A stretch of 64,000 nucleotides of DNA from contig NZ_CP084472.1 in NCBI RefSeq assembly GCF_020405225.1, positions 2,790,001-2,854,000 on the forward strand, given 5' to 3'. A program made the position numbers and the translations under genes. Below are positions 41,752-50,672 of the stretch, piece after piece (positions within the stretch are counted from its first letter, which is position 1; each line of letters opens with the position of its first letter). The notes beneath the pieces are model-generated. The model saw only the letters and a program-made list of their open reading frames with translations. It was not told the DNA's origin and ran no database searches. Source of the stretch: Natrinema sp. DC36 (GTDB taxonomy: Archaea; Halobacteriota; Halobacteria; Halobacteriales; Natrialbaceae).

Positions 41752-43260
41752 CTAGGACGCGTTCTCGAGCACGTCAGTCACCCAGACGCGGTTCGGATCT
41801 TCCGTCTCCTTCATCCAGTCGACCAGCCGTTCTCGCATCTCTCGGCGGACAGCCTCGTATTCGGGGTGGTCGATCAGGTTCTGCAGTTCCGCCGGATCCG
41901 CCTCGAGGTCGTACAGTTCGTCGATATCGGGGCCGTTGTAGACGTACTTGTACCGGCCCGTGCGGACCATCCGCTGGCTGTAGAGGCCGAACTCGTCGCC
42001 GTGGTACTGGGCGAAGGTGGAGTCGGACCACGCCTCGGAGACTGCATCCCCGTCGACGGTGTTGTCCACGGCGTCGCCGCCGGCCTCGAGCAACGGCACC
42101 AGACTCCGGGCGTCGAAACTCTCGGGGACGTCGACGCCGCCCATCTCGAGGAACGTCGCCGCCAGATCGTGCAGATGCACGGGGGCCTCGCAGACCGACC
42201 CCGACTCGACGACGCCGGGCCAGCGCACCTGCAGCGGGATCCGGTAGGTGTCGTCGTACATCAGCGGCCCCTTGTTGAACTGGCGGTGGCTCCCGGCGAA
42301 ATCGCCGTGGTCCGACGCGTGGATCACGACCGTGTCGTCGGCCAGTCCCCGGTTCTCGAGGGTCTTGAGGATCCGCTCGAGCTGGTGGTCGATCAGCGTG
42401 ATGAATCCCCAGTACTTCGCGAGGGCTTCGGCCCAGAGCTCCCAGTCGAAGTCGGTGACGCCGCGGTAGGCGAGGTAGTTCTCGTGGACCTGCGGCTTCC
42501 CGTCGGAAGTCTCGGCGTAGCTCTCGGGGGGATCGATCTCGTCGGGATCGTACAGCGAGGCGTAGGGCTCCGGGACCACGTAGGGGTGGTGGGGCCCGTA
42601 GAAATCCGCCCGGTGGAAGAACGGGCCGTCCCGGTCGCCGTCCGCGTGCGATTCGATCGCGTCGATCGTCCGTTCGGCGAGAAAGTAGGCTCGCGTGTCC
42701 TCGACGTCGACGGGCGTCTTTGCGGCGACGAACGTCCCCTCGTCGGCGTTTCGGGGGTCGTCGCCGGTATAAATCTCCTCCTCGAAATCGACCTCGCCGA
42801 CCGGGACGCCTCGCTCCTCGCGGTACTCGCGGAACGCGTCGTCGATGTCGTCGTGGTGTTTGTCGCTGCCCCCGAGATACGAGAAACCGAAATCGGCGGG
42901 CGTCTGGTCGCGGCCGGCGTGCCACTTCCCCGTATAGGTGAGGTCGTAGCCGGCCGCCACGAGTTCCTCCGAGAACGTCGGCAGCTCCGCGGGCAGGTTC
43001 GCCTGAAGCGCGTCCGGCTCGTGGCAGTTGTTCAGCATCCCGTGCCCGTGGGGGAACCGGCCGGTCAGGAGCGACGCGCGAGCGCTCGAGCAGATGCTGA
43101 TCGGCGTAAACGCCCGCTCGAATCGGATCCCCTCGCTCGAGAGCCGATCGATCGCCGGGGTGTCGACCGGGGGCCCCTCGGGTGCGCTGGCGTCGTACCG
43201 CTCCTGGTCGGTGAGCACGAGCAGGACGTTCGGGCGGGTGTCGGCGTCAGCGTCGGACAT
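41752..43260 (-). CDS. Sulfatase of the arylsulfatase superfamily (502 aa)
   Basis: Hydrolyses sulfate esters, or related phosphonates, via a formylglycine. The N-terminus NVLLVLTDQERYDASAPEGPPVDTPAIDRLSSEGIRFERAFTP is typical; Cys57 in SICSSARASLLTGRFPHG is the formylglycine precursor (C-S-S-A-R). Later YTGKWHAG, FYGPHHPYVVPEPYASLYDPDEI and IHASDHGDFAGSH carry the metal ligands, and RWPGVVESGSV follows. No signal peptide is seen from the chosen start (43260); the frame extends upstream to 43542. A sulfate-sugar degradation role is inferred. Confidence 0.88.
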   Translation of the reverse strand: MSDADADTRPNVLLVLTDQERYDASAPEGPPVDTPAIDRLSSEGIRFERAFTPISICSSARASLLTGRFPHGHGMLNNCHEPDALQANLPAELPTFSEELVAAGYDLTYTGKWHAGRDQTPADFGFSYLGGSDKHHDDIDDAFREYREERGVPVGEVDFEEEIYTGDDPRNADEGTFVAAKTPVDVEDTRAYFLAERTIDAIESHADGDRDGPFFHRADFYGPHHPYVVPEPYASLYDPDEIDPPESYAETSDGKPQVHENYLAYRGVTDFDWELWAEALAKYWGFITLIDHQLERILKTLENRGLADDTVVIHASDHGDFAGSHRQFNKGPLMYDDTYRIPLQVRWPGVVESGSVCEAPVHLHDLAATFLEMGGVDVPESFDARSLVPLLEAGGDAVDNTVDGDAVSEAWSDSTFAQYHGDEFGLYSQRMVRTGRYKYVYNGPDIDELYDLEADPAELQNLIDHPEYEAVRREMRERLVDWMKETEDPNRVWVTDVLENAS

Positions 43261-43389
43261 CGGGCGAGGTACGTCGCCGCCGTAGTTAATAGTGAGACTT
43301 GCGCCCCGGAGCGCCGCCAGTGCCCGGATAGAGGTAAGATCGACGTGTGAACCCGACCGTTCAATAGCTCCCCGTTCGACGGTCCACGC

Positions 43390-43626
43390 GTGCCTAGTGC
43401 GTACTGTGGTGAATGTGAGTGGCAGCACCGAGTCGACGGGGGTGAGCCGGGCGAGCTCAGCCGCGCGATGATCGATCACTTCGTCGAGACCGGTCACTCG
43501 CCCGTCGAGCGGTGTGATACCGACGAGCGCCTCGAGAATCACGCTGACGAGCGAACGACGGAAACCGAGTCGGAACAGCCGTCAGCGTCGGTGTCGGAAC
43601 GGGATTCGAACCCGCGTCGCGAGTGA
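43390..43626 (+). CDS. Small zinc-finger-like protein, C-terminus running into a tRNA-like fragment (78 aa)
   Basis: GTG at 43390 gives YCGECEWQHRVDGGEPGELSRAMIDHFVETGHSPVER: C-x-x-C near residues 6-9 followed by H-x5-H around 30-36, a C2H2-like arrangement seen in small haloarchaeal proteins. The last residues, ERDSNPRRE, are encoded by a tRNA T-arm-like sequence (43600-43616), so the natural C-terminus may be earlier. The end overlaps no other gene and meets hisS tail to tail. Confidence 0.5.
   Translation: MPSAYCGECEWQHRVDGGEPGELSRAMIDHFVETGHSPVERCDTDERLENHADERTTETESEQPSASVSERDSNPRRE
43586..43622 (-). other. 3'-end tRNA fragment beside hisS, possible integration-site relic
   Basis: On the minus strand the sequence GCGGGTTCGAATCCCG (43615-43600) has the T-loop TTCGAAT and a T stem, followed by TTCCGACACCGACG like an acceptor strand. 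No matching 5' half, D-arm or anticodon arm exists upstream, because hisS occupies that side, so this is not a complete tRNA. Halobacterial integrases commonly target tRNA 3' ends, and a lone 3' end is what an att relic would leave. Confidence 0.45.
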
Positions 43627-43627
43627 C

Positions 43628-44926
43628 TCAGTCGAGGTCCGCGAACGTCGGTCGCTCGAGGTCGCCCGGGAACTCGTCGACCGGAACCTGCGTCTGATCG
43701 CCCGATCCCATGTCCTTGATCGTCACCTCGTCGTTCGCGAGGTCCTGCTCGCCGACGATGACGACGGTTTCGGCGTTGATCGAGTCGGCGTAATCGAGCT
43801 GTGCCCCGAACGAACGACCGGCGACGTCGGTCTCGGTGACGTGACCGCGATCGCGCAGCTCGCGGGAGATTCGCGCCGCCTCCGTGCGAGTATCGCCGAC
43901 CTGCAGGACGTAGTAGTCCGTCGTAACTTCCTCCTCGGGCCAGACGCCCGCGCGCTGTAACAGGAGCGGCAGCGTCGCGTGGCCCGGCGCAACACCGACC
44001 GCGGGCGTCGGCTGGCCGCCGAAGCCCTCGATCAGGTCGTCGTAGCGGCCGCCGCCGAAGATCGATCGGGAGACCTCGCCGGCGGAGTCGAAGCACTCGA
44101 AGACGACGCCGGTGTAGTAGTCCAGTCCCCGGGCCGTCTCGAGCGAGACGGTGCAGTACTCGCGCGCGCCGAAGTCCTCGGCCGCCGCGAGCACGTTCTG
44201 GAGGTTCTCGACGGCCGCCGATACGCGCTCGGTGTCGGCGAACGCGTCGACCGCCTCGAGGTCGCCGTCCGCGATGAGGTCGTCGAACTCGGCGGCCTGA
44301 TCGGCCGAGAGGCCGGCGTCGATCAGGAGGTCGTGGTACTCGACGGCCGAAATCTTGCCGGACTTGTCGACCGCGCGGATCGCCGCCTCGGTGTCGACGT
44401 CGGCGTCGTAGCTCTCGAGGACGCCACCGAGGATGTCCCGGTGGGAGATCCGAAACTCGAAGTGGTCGCCGGTGAGTCCCAGTCCGGTGAGGGCGTCGGC
44501 GGCCCACGCGAGGATCTCGGCGTCGGCTTCGGGCGCGGACGAGCCGAAGATGTCGACGTTGGTCTGATAGAATTCGCGCTGGCGGCCCTGCTGAACCTGC
44601 TCGTAGCGCCAGAACGGCCGCGTCGAGACCCACTTGATCGGCTTCGACAGCTCCTGTTGCTTGGCGACGACCATCCGGGCGACGGTCGGCGTCAGTTCGG
44701 GCGTCATCGCGACGTGGCGGCCCCCCTGATCCTCGAAAGAGTAGAGTTCGTCGACGATCTCGTCGCCGCTCTTGTCGGTCCACAGTTCGGCGCGCTCGAG
44801 CGCCGGCGTTCCGATCTCGCGGAAACCGTACTCGCGGGCGGTTTCCTCCAGTACGTCGATAGTCGCCCGTCTGGCCGACATTTCGCCGGGATAGAAGTCA
44901 CGAAAGCCCTTGATCCGGTCGTACAT
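43628..44926 (-). CDS. hisS: Histidyl-tRNA synthetase (432 aa)
   Basis: Class II aminoacyl-tRNA synthetase that charges tRNA-His. Motif 1 is in GFREIGTPALERAELW, motif 2 is RPFWRYEQVQQGRQREFYQTNVDIFG, and the HisA signature is LETARGLDYYTGVVFE; motif 3 includes SIFGGGRYDDLIEGFGGQPTPAVGVAPG. The C-terminal anticodon-binding domain runs from about 340 (YYVLQVGDTRTEAARISREL). Length is near the archaeal norm. The start ATG is unambiguous. It lies 182 bp from the next start (plus-strand kinase). Confidence 0.95.
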   Translation of the reverse strand: MYDRIKGFRDFYPGEMSARRATIDVLEETAREYGFREIGTPALERAELWTDKSGDEIVDELYSFEDQGGRHVAMTPELTPTVARMVVAKQQELSKPIKWVSTRPFWRYEQVQQGRQREFYQTNVDIFGSSAPEADAEILAWAADALTGLGLTGDHFEFRISHRDILGGVLESYDADVDTEAAIRAVDKSGKISAVEYHDLLIDAGLSADQAAEFDDLIADGDLEAVDAFADTERVSAAVENLQNVLAAAEDFGAREYCTVSLETARGLDYYTGVVFECFDSAGEVSRSIFGGGRYDDLIEGFGGQPTPAVGVAPGHATLPLLLQRAGVWPEEEVTTDYYVLQVGDTRTEAARISRELRDRGHVTETDVAGRSFGAQLDYADSINAETVVIVGEQDLANDEVTIKDMGSGDQTQVPVDEFPGDLERPTFADLD

Positions 44927-45107
44927 GCGAATTCGTTCGGGGACGGCGAACTTCTATCCTTTCGTTCCGCCGTGCCCGCCGCGACCGTCGGCGGTCTCGA
45001 CGAGCGGGCGACGGGCGTTTTGGTTCACTGCTGATTACCGTTAGTTCGACAGTCACCGCCCTGAGACCGTCCAGTACATTGATAGCGACCTACGGCGAGT
45101 AGCCACT

Positions 45108-46154
45108 GTGCAACGCGTGGCCGACGACGATTGGGTCGCAGAGATCGGCGAGCGACTGCCGGTTTCGCCGCTCTCGGCGCTCGGTCTCTTTCTCGCCGCG
45201 ATCATCGGGATCCGCATCGCTCTCGAGCACGTGACGACCAGAGCGCTCCTCGAGAGCGTCTTTCCGCTGCTCGCGGCGACCGCCGTCGTCTTCGCCGACC
45301 GATGGCTGGTCTCCCGGGACGTCTCGATCCGAGACCGGCTCACCGTCTTCGGCTACGGGCTCGGCGGCTTCCTCGCCGCCGCCCTCGTGACGGCGCTCCA
45401 TCTCTACGTGCTGTATCTCGAGGAGACCGGCGCACAAGCGCCCCTGTACCTGCTCTTGATGGGCGGAACGGTCGGCGTCGGCGCGGGTACCGTCGCCGGC
45501 ATCTACGAGATTCAACAGCGGGCCGCCGTCCGCGAGGCCGAACGGCAGAGCGCGCGCTTAGAGGAGTTCGCGAGCGTCGTCAGTCACGATCTCCGGAACC
45601 CGCTCAGCGTCGCCCAGGGACGGCTCCGAGCGGCGTTCACCGATGGCGATCCGGAGCACTTACGGGAGGTCGACGCGGCGCTGAATCGGATGGACGAACT
45701 GATCGAGGAGACGCTGTCGGTGGCCCGTAGTGGGACGCAAGTCGAAGATCCGTACGACGTGCCGCTAGTCGAACTCGCGAGCGACGCGTGGACGGCCGTC
45801 GAGACGGACGAGGCCACCTACGAGATAGTCGGTACCCGAATGCTACAGGTCGACCCCCTTCGGGCGAAACAGCTCTTCGAGAACCTCTATCGCAACGCAA
45901 TCGAACACGGCCGCGAGGACGTCCACATCCGCGTCGGTCCCTGTGACGGCGGCTTCTTCGTCGCCGACGACGGGCCCGGAATCCCCGAAGACGAGCGAGC
46001 GGCGGTGCTCGAGCAGGGGTACTCGACATCCGCGGAGGGATCAGGGCTCGGCCTCGCGATCGTCCGCGCGATCGCCGACGCCCACGGCTGGCAGGTCGCG
46101 ATCACCGAAAGCGAGGGCGGCGGGGCCCGGTTCGAGTTTACTCGCGGCGGCTGA
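45108..46154 (+). CDS. Membrane-bound sensor histidine kinase (348 aa)
   Basis: Two-component kinase with four N-terminal transmembrane helices (residues about 22-40, 50-65, 82-102 and 112-132) and no extracellular loop of note, so the signal is probably membrane-internal. The H-box is FASVVSHDLRNPLSVAQGRL with His160; the catalytic domain has ENLYRNAIEHG (N), DDGPGIPEDERAAVLEQGYS (G1/F) and GSGLGLAIVRAIADAHGW (G2). No receiver domain is attached and no response regulator lies next to it. GTG 45108 is the first in-frame start, after a TATA-like TACATTGATAG 25-30 bp upstream. Confidence 0.85.
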   Translation: MQRVADDDWVAEIGERLPVSPLSALGLFLAAIIGIRIALEHVTTRALLESVFPLLAATAVVFADRWLVSRDVSIRDRLTVFGYGLGGFLAAALVTALHLYVLYLEETGAQAPLYLLLMGGTVGVGAGTVAGIYEIQQRAAVREAERQSARLEEFASVVSHDLRNPLSVAQGRLRAAFTDGDPEHLREVDAALNRMDELIEETLSVARSGTQVEDPYDVPLVELASDAWTAVETDEATYEIVGTRMLQVDPLRAKQLFENLYRNAIEHGREDVHIRVGPCDGGFFVADDGPGIPEDERAAVLEQGYSTSAEGSGLGLAIVRAIADAHGWQVAITESEGGGARFEFTRGG

Positions 46155-46178
46155 GAACGAAAAATCGGCCGTTCGATC

Positions 46179-46769
46179 TCACCGCACCTTCGTCACGTAC
46201 GTCTGGTCGTGATCAGGGAAACACTCCGCGATCGCCGCCGGGCCGTCTTCGTCCGCGATGAGCGCGCGGAGCTCCGCCTCGTAATCGGCCCTGTCGATCT
46301 CCTCGCTCGGCCCGACGGTCACGTCCAGGCGCGCCGCGACGAGTCGATCGACGGCCGACCGGCCAAAGCCCGACAGCGGCGCGATGTAGTCGACGTTGTG
46401 ACGGTCCTCGAGGCTCTGGGCTTGCGCCCGCGACACCGTCGGGACGCGATCGTCGCGGCGAGTGCCGTCGGCGATCGCGTCGAACGATCGACCCGCGAGC
46501 CGCTCCAGGGCGTGCGTATGGACCAGCTGGATCCCGTTTCGGGGGAAGCCGTCCTCGCGGATCCGATCGGCGGCCTCGCGGGCGACGTCCGGATCGCACT
46601 CGAGGCGTTCGAACGCGAACCCGGCGGCGTCGGCCGTCTCGCGGGCATGTTTCCAGTCGTCACTGATGCCGAAGTGCGCCGTCAGCAGCGTCACGTCGTA
46701 GAACTCCTCGAGCAAGAGCGCCGCGAGCGTCGAGTCTTTACCGCCGCTGTAGAGCAGTCCGAGTTCCAT
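46179..46769 (-). CDS. PP-loop ATP pyrophosphatase-type protein (196 aa)
   Basis: Predicted adenylating enzyme related to the N-type ATP pyrophosphatase superfamily (diphthamide synthase DPH6, and thiouridine or asparagine-type ligases). [22 protein letters not shown] contains the SGGKDS loop at residues 9-14. HARETADAAGFAFERLECDPD and GFGRSAVDRLVAARLDVTVGP complete a compact single domain of 196 aa, shorter than DPH6. It is annotated alpha-hydrolase in some haloarchaea; the chemistry is uncertain. The ATG abuts the PDCD5-like stop (1-base overlap at 46769), which implies an operon. Confidence 0.7.
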   Translation of the reverse strand: MELGLLYSGGKDSTLAALLLEEFYDVTLLTAHFGISDDWKHARETADAAGFAFERLECDPDVAREAADRIREDGFPRNGIQLVHTHALERLAGRSFDAIADGTRRDDRVPTVSRAQAQSLEDRHNVDYIAPLSGFGRSAVDRLVAARLDVTVGPSEEIDRADYEAELRALIADEDGPAAIAECFPDHDQTYVTKVR

Positions 46770-47116
46770 TACCGGCGCTGGATATCGAAGCTCTGGGAGT
46801 CCGGCTTCAGCTCCTTGAGGAGCTGTTTCATCTTGTCGTCGTCGATCTTGCCCTGGATGCGGCCGCTCCGGGCGAGACTGACGACCTGGCGCTCGACCTG
46901 CTCGCCGAACTGGGGCTTGCTCATCTTGACCGTGTTGAGCCGCTTGCGGGCCTCGTCGGTCAGGTGCTGGCGCAGCACGGCTTTCTTCTGGGCATCGGCC
47001 TGCTGCTGGGCCGCCTCCTGATCGCCCTCACCCTGCGCGTCGGCGCGGTCCTGTAGCTGCTCCATTTTCTTCTGTCGAAGCTCCTCGAGTTTTTCCTCGT
47101 CCGGTGAGCCACTCAT
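46769..47116 (-). CDS. PDCD5-related DNA-binding protein (115 aa)
   Basis: Small basic-acidic protein of the PDCD5/TFAR19 family, conserved in archaea and often encoded beside ribosomal proteins. [29 protein letters not shown] is followed by [64 protein letters not shown], the archaeal signature. ATG 47116 is preferred over 47140 because this is the usual N-terminus. It sits in a run: rps19e, this gene, PP-loop protein, all minus. Confidence 0.88.
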   Translation of the reverse strand: MSGSPDEEKLEELRQKKMEQLQDRADAQGEGDQEAAQQQADAQKKAVLRQHLTDEARKRLNTVKMSKPQFGEQVERQVVSLARSGRIQGKIDDDKMKQLLKELKPDSQSFDIQRR

Positions 47117-47213
47117 TGTTGTCTCGTACTTGTCCGCCACGCCGGAAAATGATTACGGACGACGGTAGCGATGGCTCTGGGCGGAGAAACCGACACGAAA
47201 ACGAATTCGCGAA

Positions 47214-47669
47214 TTAGGCGTAGCGCTCGAGTTCCGGACGGTCGAGCTCCTCGAGAACCTGACCGGCGGTGTCGTCGAGCAGGCTCCGTCCCTCGGCGGT
47301 GATTCGGCGACCCTCGCCCTCGGCGGTCTCGACGAGATCTTCCTCCTCGAGCTGCTGGAGGATGGTCCGGATCAGGTTCTTCGAGCCGTCGGTGCGCTTG
47401 TCGGGGGCGACCTGATAGCGGTTCGAACCGCCCTTCGCGCCGCCGTACTCCGTCGAGAGTCGTTCGACGCCGACGGGACCGCGATCGGCGACCTTGCGCA
47501 GGAGACTCGCGGCGCGGGTCGCCCAGAAGTCGTCCTGTTCGGGCGGAAGTTCGTTGGCGACGCCGCTTTTGGCGAACGCGCCCCAGTCCGGTTCCTCGAG
47601 TCGATCCGCGAGATCGTCGGCGAGCGCCTCGATGAGGTCGTCCGCCGGAACGTCGTACATCGTAGCCAT
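47214..47669 (-). CDS. rps19e: 30S ribosomal protein S19e (151 aa)
   Basis: Archaeal/eukaryotic small-subunit protein. MATMYDVPADDLIEALADDLADRLEEPDWGAFAKSGVANELPPEQDDFWATRAASLLRKVADRGPVGVERLSTEYGG and the later GSKNLIRTILQQLEEEDLVETAEG.GRRITAEGRSLLD are S19e signatures. The frame extends upstream to 47903, but ATG 47669 gives the conserved N-terminus; length is normal. It is the first of the minus-strand run ending in the PP-loop gene. Confidence 0.95.
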   Translation of the reverse strand: MATMYDVPADDLIEALADDLADRLEEPDWGAFAKSGVANELPPEQDDFWATRAASLLRKVADRGPVGVERLSTEYGGAKGGSNRYQVAPDKRTDGSKNLIRTILQQLEEEDLVETAEGEGRRITAEGRSLLDDTAGQVLEELDRPELERYA

Positions 47670-47767
47670 TGGCGTGTGATTCCCGTCGGCGGCATTTAAG
47701 GCCATCGTATCCGCACAGCCCGGCGTCGGCCCGGACCGTTTTTCGCCCTCGAGTCGAAACGGGGGGT

Positions 47768-48673
47768 ATGGACGAACGCGCCGCCCTGGGGTTGCTATCG
47801 GACGAACTCGCGGCGGCCGGCGACGACGCGGCCGTCGTCGACGGGCTGGTCGTGACGACGGACATGCTCCACGAGCGGACGGACTTTCCGAACGGAACGA
47901 CACGCTACACGGCCGGCTGGCGCGCCGTCGGCGCGTCCCTCTCGGACGTGGCGGCGATGGGTGCCGAAGCCACGGCCGCCGTCGCCGCCTACGCCGCGCC
48001 CGAATTCGACCGCGACGAACTGCTCGACTTCGTTCGCGGGGCGAGCGACGTCTGCGAGCGCGTCGGGACCGAGTACGTGGGGGGAGATCTAGACGGCCAC
48101 GACGAGTTCACCGTCGCGACGACCGCCATCGGGCGCACCGACGAGCCCGTTCCGCGGAGCGGCGCTCGGCCTGGTGACATCGTCTGCGTGACCGGCACGC
48201 TCGGCCGGAGCGCGGCCGCGCTCGAGTACTTCGAGCGCGCCGCCGAACGCGCCGGCGACGGGGACCGGCTCCGCGAGCGGGCGAACGACCTCTTTCGGTT
48301 CGAGCCCCGAATCGAGACCGGCCGGGCGCTGGCACCCCACGCGAGCGCGATGATGGACTCGAGCGACGGGCTCGCCCGCTCGCTCCACCAGCTCGCCGAG
48401 GCCAGCGGCTGCGGGTTCGCGATCGACTCCGACCGGCTCCCGATCGACGACAGCATCCGCGACGTGACGGACAGTGACGACGAGGCGCTCGAGCTCGCGA
48501 CGACGTTCGGCGAGGATTTCGAACTCGTCGCGACGCTTCCCGAGGACGCGCTGGCGGCGGTACGAGAGACGGCCGACGTATCGCTGTCGGTGATCGGTGT
48601 CGTGTGCGAAGCCGAGGACGGACTCACGATGGACGGCGAGCCGCTCTCGGATCGGGGCTATACGCACGGCTGA
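47768..48673 (+). CDS. thiL: Thiamine-monophosphate kinase (301 aa)
   Basis: Phosphorylates thiamine monophosphate to the active pyrophosphate. AAGDDAAVVDGLVVTTDMLHERTDFP holds the metal-binding DD, VGASLSDVAAMGAE follows, and EYVGGDLDGHDEFTVATTAIG supplies the phosphate-binding GGD. MMDSSDGLARSLHQLAEASGCGF is the typical second GHMP-free, PurM-like motif. ATG 47768 directly after GGGGGGT is the first start of the family's N-terminus (MDERAALGLLSDELAAAGDD). It diverges from rps19e across 98 bp. Confidence 0.9.
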   Translation: MDERAALGLLSDELAAAGDDAAVVDGLVVTTDMLHERTDFPNGTTRYTAGWRAVGASLSDVAAMGAEATAAVAAYAAPEFDRDELLDFVRGASDVCERVGTEYVGGDLDGHDEFTVATTAIGRTDEPVPRSGARPGDIVCVTGTLGRSAAALEYFERAAERAGDGDRLRERANDLFRFEPRIETGRALAPHASAMMDSSDGLARSLHQLAEASGCGFAIDSDRLPIDDSIRDVTDSDDEALELATTFGEDFELVATLPEDALAAVRETADVSLSVIGVVCEAEDGLTMDGEPLSDRGYTHG

Positions 48674-48714
48674 GGGTGGGAACGACGATCAGAGGGACGG
48701 AGACGCGGGCCGAT

Positions 48715-49872
48715 TCATCCCACGATCACGACCGGGATCGGCATGAAACAGAGCAGCCCGAGGCCGAACGTCACGGTCCCGAGGAGGAACCGACCGCGGC
48801 CGAGCGGCTCGTCTCGGATCGGCGTCGCCGGTCCTCTCGACGCGGCCCACGCCGTCAACAGCCCCCAGAGGATCCAGACGAAGACCGTGTTCACGCTGTG
48901 CCCGTCGACGTAGTAGAGGTACGCTGCGAGCGCGAACAGCGCGCCCGGGACTATCGCCGCGATCGTCTCCTGCAACTCGCCGGCCATCGCCCGGAGGATG
49001 TGGCCGCCGTCGAGTTGGCCGACCGGCATCAGGTTGAGGAAGGTGACGAGCATCCCGACCCACGCGCCGATGACGACCGGGTTCACCCCGGTCGTCGGGT
49101 CGTTCCGGTACAGCGGCTGGTCGAACCCCGCCGCGAGCAACTCGAGCAGCGGCGGATAGCCCAGTTCGATCCGAACCGCGTCGGGGTTTTGGAGTAACGC
49201 GGGGTCGACCGAAACCGGGGGCAGGTGAAGTCCGATCACAGTCACGACGACCGTCGCGACCAGCCCGGCCAGCGGGCCGGCAGCGCCGATGTCGAACAGC
49301 GCCTTCCGATTCGGCATTCGGCCTTTCAGGGTGATGACCGCCCCCATCGTCCCGATGAGCGTCGGCACCGGGATGAAGTAGGGCAAGGAAGCGTCGACCT
49401 GATAGTAGCGGCTCGCGACGTAGTGGCCCATCTCGTGAACGACGAGCACCCCCAGAATAGCCGCCGTGAACGGCCAGGCCTGCCAGATCACGCCCGGATC
49501 GGAGATCGGATCGAGTTGATACCAGAACGAGCCCGCGAACAGCGTCGACCCGACCGTCAACAGGAACAGCACGATGTTCGTCCAGGGGATCCCGTCGATT
49601 CCCACGCTGGACGGCTCGGCCACGATCGCGTACTCGCCGTGACGCCGCTCGAGATCGACGTCGTACCCGCGTTCGTGAAAGACCGGCCAGAGTTCTCGAA
49701 GCACCTGCTCCGGGTGTGTCAACGGATCGCCGTAGTAGACGATCTGCCCGTCTTCCTGACGCGCTTCGTAAACCGCGAACACCGTCTCGATCCGATCGAT
49801 CGGCGGCCCGTCCTCGAGCGAGCGGCCGCCCCGGTTCGCCGCGCCGAATCCGGACCGGTCGACGTCGTCCAT
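48715..49872 (-). CDS. Site-2 protease-family (M50) membrane metalloprotease, CBS/PDZ-free (385 aa)
   Basis: Intramembrane zinc protease that cleaves membrane-anchored regulators. HEMGH at 146-150 and LMPVGQLDGG at 281-290 are the catalytic motifs; GPLAGLVATVVVTVIG is the third conserved helix. A soluble N-terminal domain of about 95 residues (IETVFAVYEARQEDGQIVYYGD) precedes the membrane part, and there is no PDZ domain. The TATA box TATAAAT (49897-49903, read on the minus strand) is about 28 bp before the start, giving a leaderless mRNA. Confidence 0.88.
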   Translation of the reverse strand: MDDVDRSGFGAANRGGRSLEDGPPIDRIETVFAVYEARQEDGQIVYYGDPLTHPEQVLRELWPVFHERGYDVDLERRHGEYAIVAEPSSVGIDGIPWTNIVLFLLTVGSTLFAGSFWYQLDPISDPGVIWQAWPFTAAILGVLVVHEMGHYVASRYYQVDASLPYFIPVPTLIGTMGAVITLKGRMPNRKALFDIGAAGPLAGLVATVVVTVIGLHLPPVSVDPALLQNPDAVRIELGYPPLLELLAAGFDQPLYRNDPTTGVNPVVIGAWVGMLVTFLNLMPVGQLDGGHILRAMAGELQETIAAIVPGALFALAAYLYYVDGHSVNTVFVWILWGLLTAWAASRGPATPIRDEPLGRGRFLLGTVTFGLGLLCFMPIPVVIVG

Positions 49873-50176
49873 TAGGTGTAATTCACTAGGGCCGGGTATA
49901 AATCGACTGCCGTTGGCAGGACGATCCGTTTCTCCCGATCACGGCCCCGTCGCGGTTCTCGATTTCGTCGGAAGTCGATAAGGTTCTGAGACGGTGTCGA
50001 ATACGACGGATTGAGCCGCAATAGGCGTGGGAATACGACGAGATGGCGGAAACCGAATCGTCAGCGAGGGGGAAATCAGGGTGATTGCGCCGGATCGCGT
50101 CGGTGGCGCGCCAGCACGGAGTGAGGGAGCGGGGACTGTCGTCCGGGCGGTTCAGCCGGGGCGATCGAAACGGCCG
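49873..50176. other. 304-bp intergenic region between the S2P gene and a minus-strand HTH-like gene end
   Basis: Holds the S2P promoter (TATAAAT at 49897-49903, minus orientation) and a small hairpin CTGCC-GTT-GGCAG near 49908-49920. The rest has no coding signal. The 3' end of the next minus gene lies at 50177. Confidence 0.45.
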
Positions 50177-50416
50177 TTACGCGGGTGCGACACGCCACGT
50201 CGTCGCGCTCGTGTACGACCACTTCTCGATCTCGAGGTCGGAGACGGAATCGGAGAGCTTGACCATCAGCGCGCCGATTTCTTTGGGGGACATCCCGACA
50301 TCGTCCGCGATGAACTTGCCTTTGAAGTACAGTTCGCCGTCTTCGGCGCGTTCGCGAAGGTAGCGTTTCAGGCGGTGTTCTTTGCTTTCCGTGGAGGGTT
50401 GGGCTGTCGTGCTCAT
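50177..50416 (-). CDS. Haloarchaeal small HTH-like conserved protein (79 aa, possibly DUF7123)
   Basis: MSTTAQPSTESKEHRLKRYLRERAEDGELYFKGKFIADDVGMSPKEIGALMVKLSDSVSDLEIEKWSYTSATTWRVA has a winged-helix-like profile: two helices, then a strand pair. Family label is tentative. ATG 50416 is preferred because the upstream frame (to 50596) is Asn/Lys-rich with no similarity. On the minus strand TTTATAACAG lies about 30 bp upstream, a good promoter. Confidence 0.6.
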   Translation of the reverse strand: MSTTAQPSTESKEHRLKRYLRERAEDGELYFKGKFIADDVGMSPKEIGALMVKLSDSVSDLEIEKWSYTSATTWRVAPA

Positions 50417-50672
50417 CGACAGATACTCCTTGTGGGGGATATCTGTTATAAAGGGAGGATGGTTAGCGGCGTTTCGATTGTGTTCAGCGATCTGGGGGGT
50501 AATAGACGTTTTATTCCCGATTACTATACTGTTAATCGGGCGAAGAGAGTCGCCAAGACGTTTTAAAACCGAACGTAACGTATTATTTCCGGACACATCG
50601 TTTCGATAAATATAATTTCGCCGTTCTCGACCGTTTCACAGTTTCATCTCGAACGACGAACGAAAATAACGG

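Noticed and set aside
43586-43660. A full tRNA on the minus strand beside hisS
   Set aside because: Only the T arm and acceptor-like end are present; the space upstream is the hisS reading frame, so no anticodon arm can exist.
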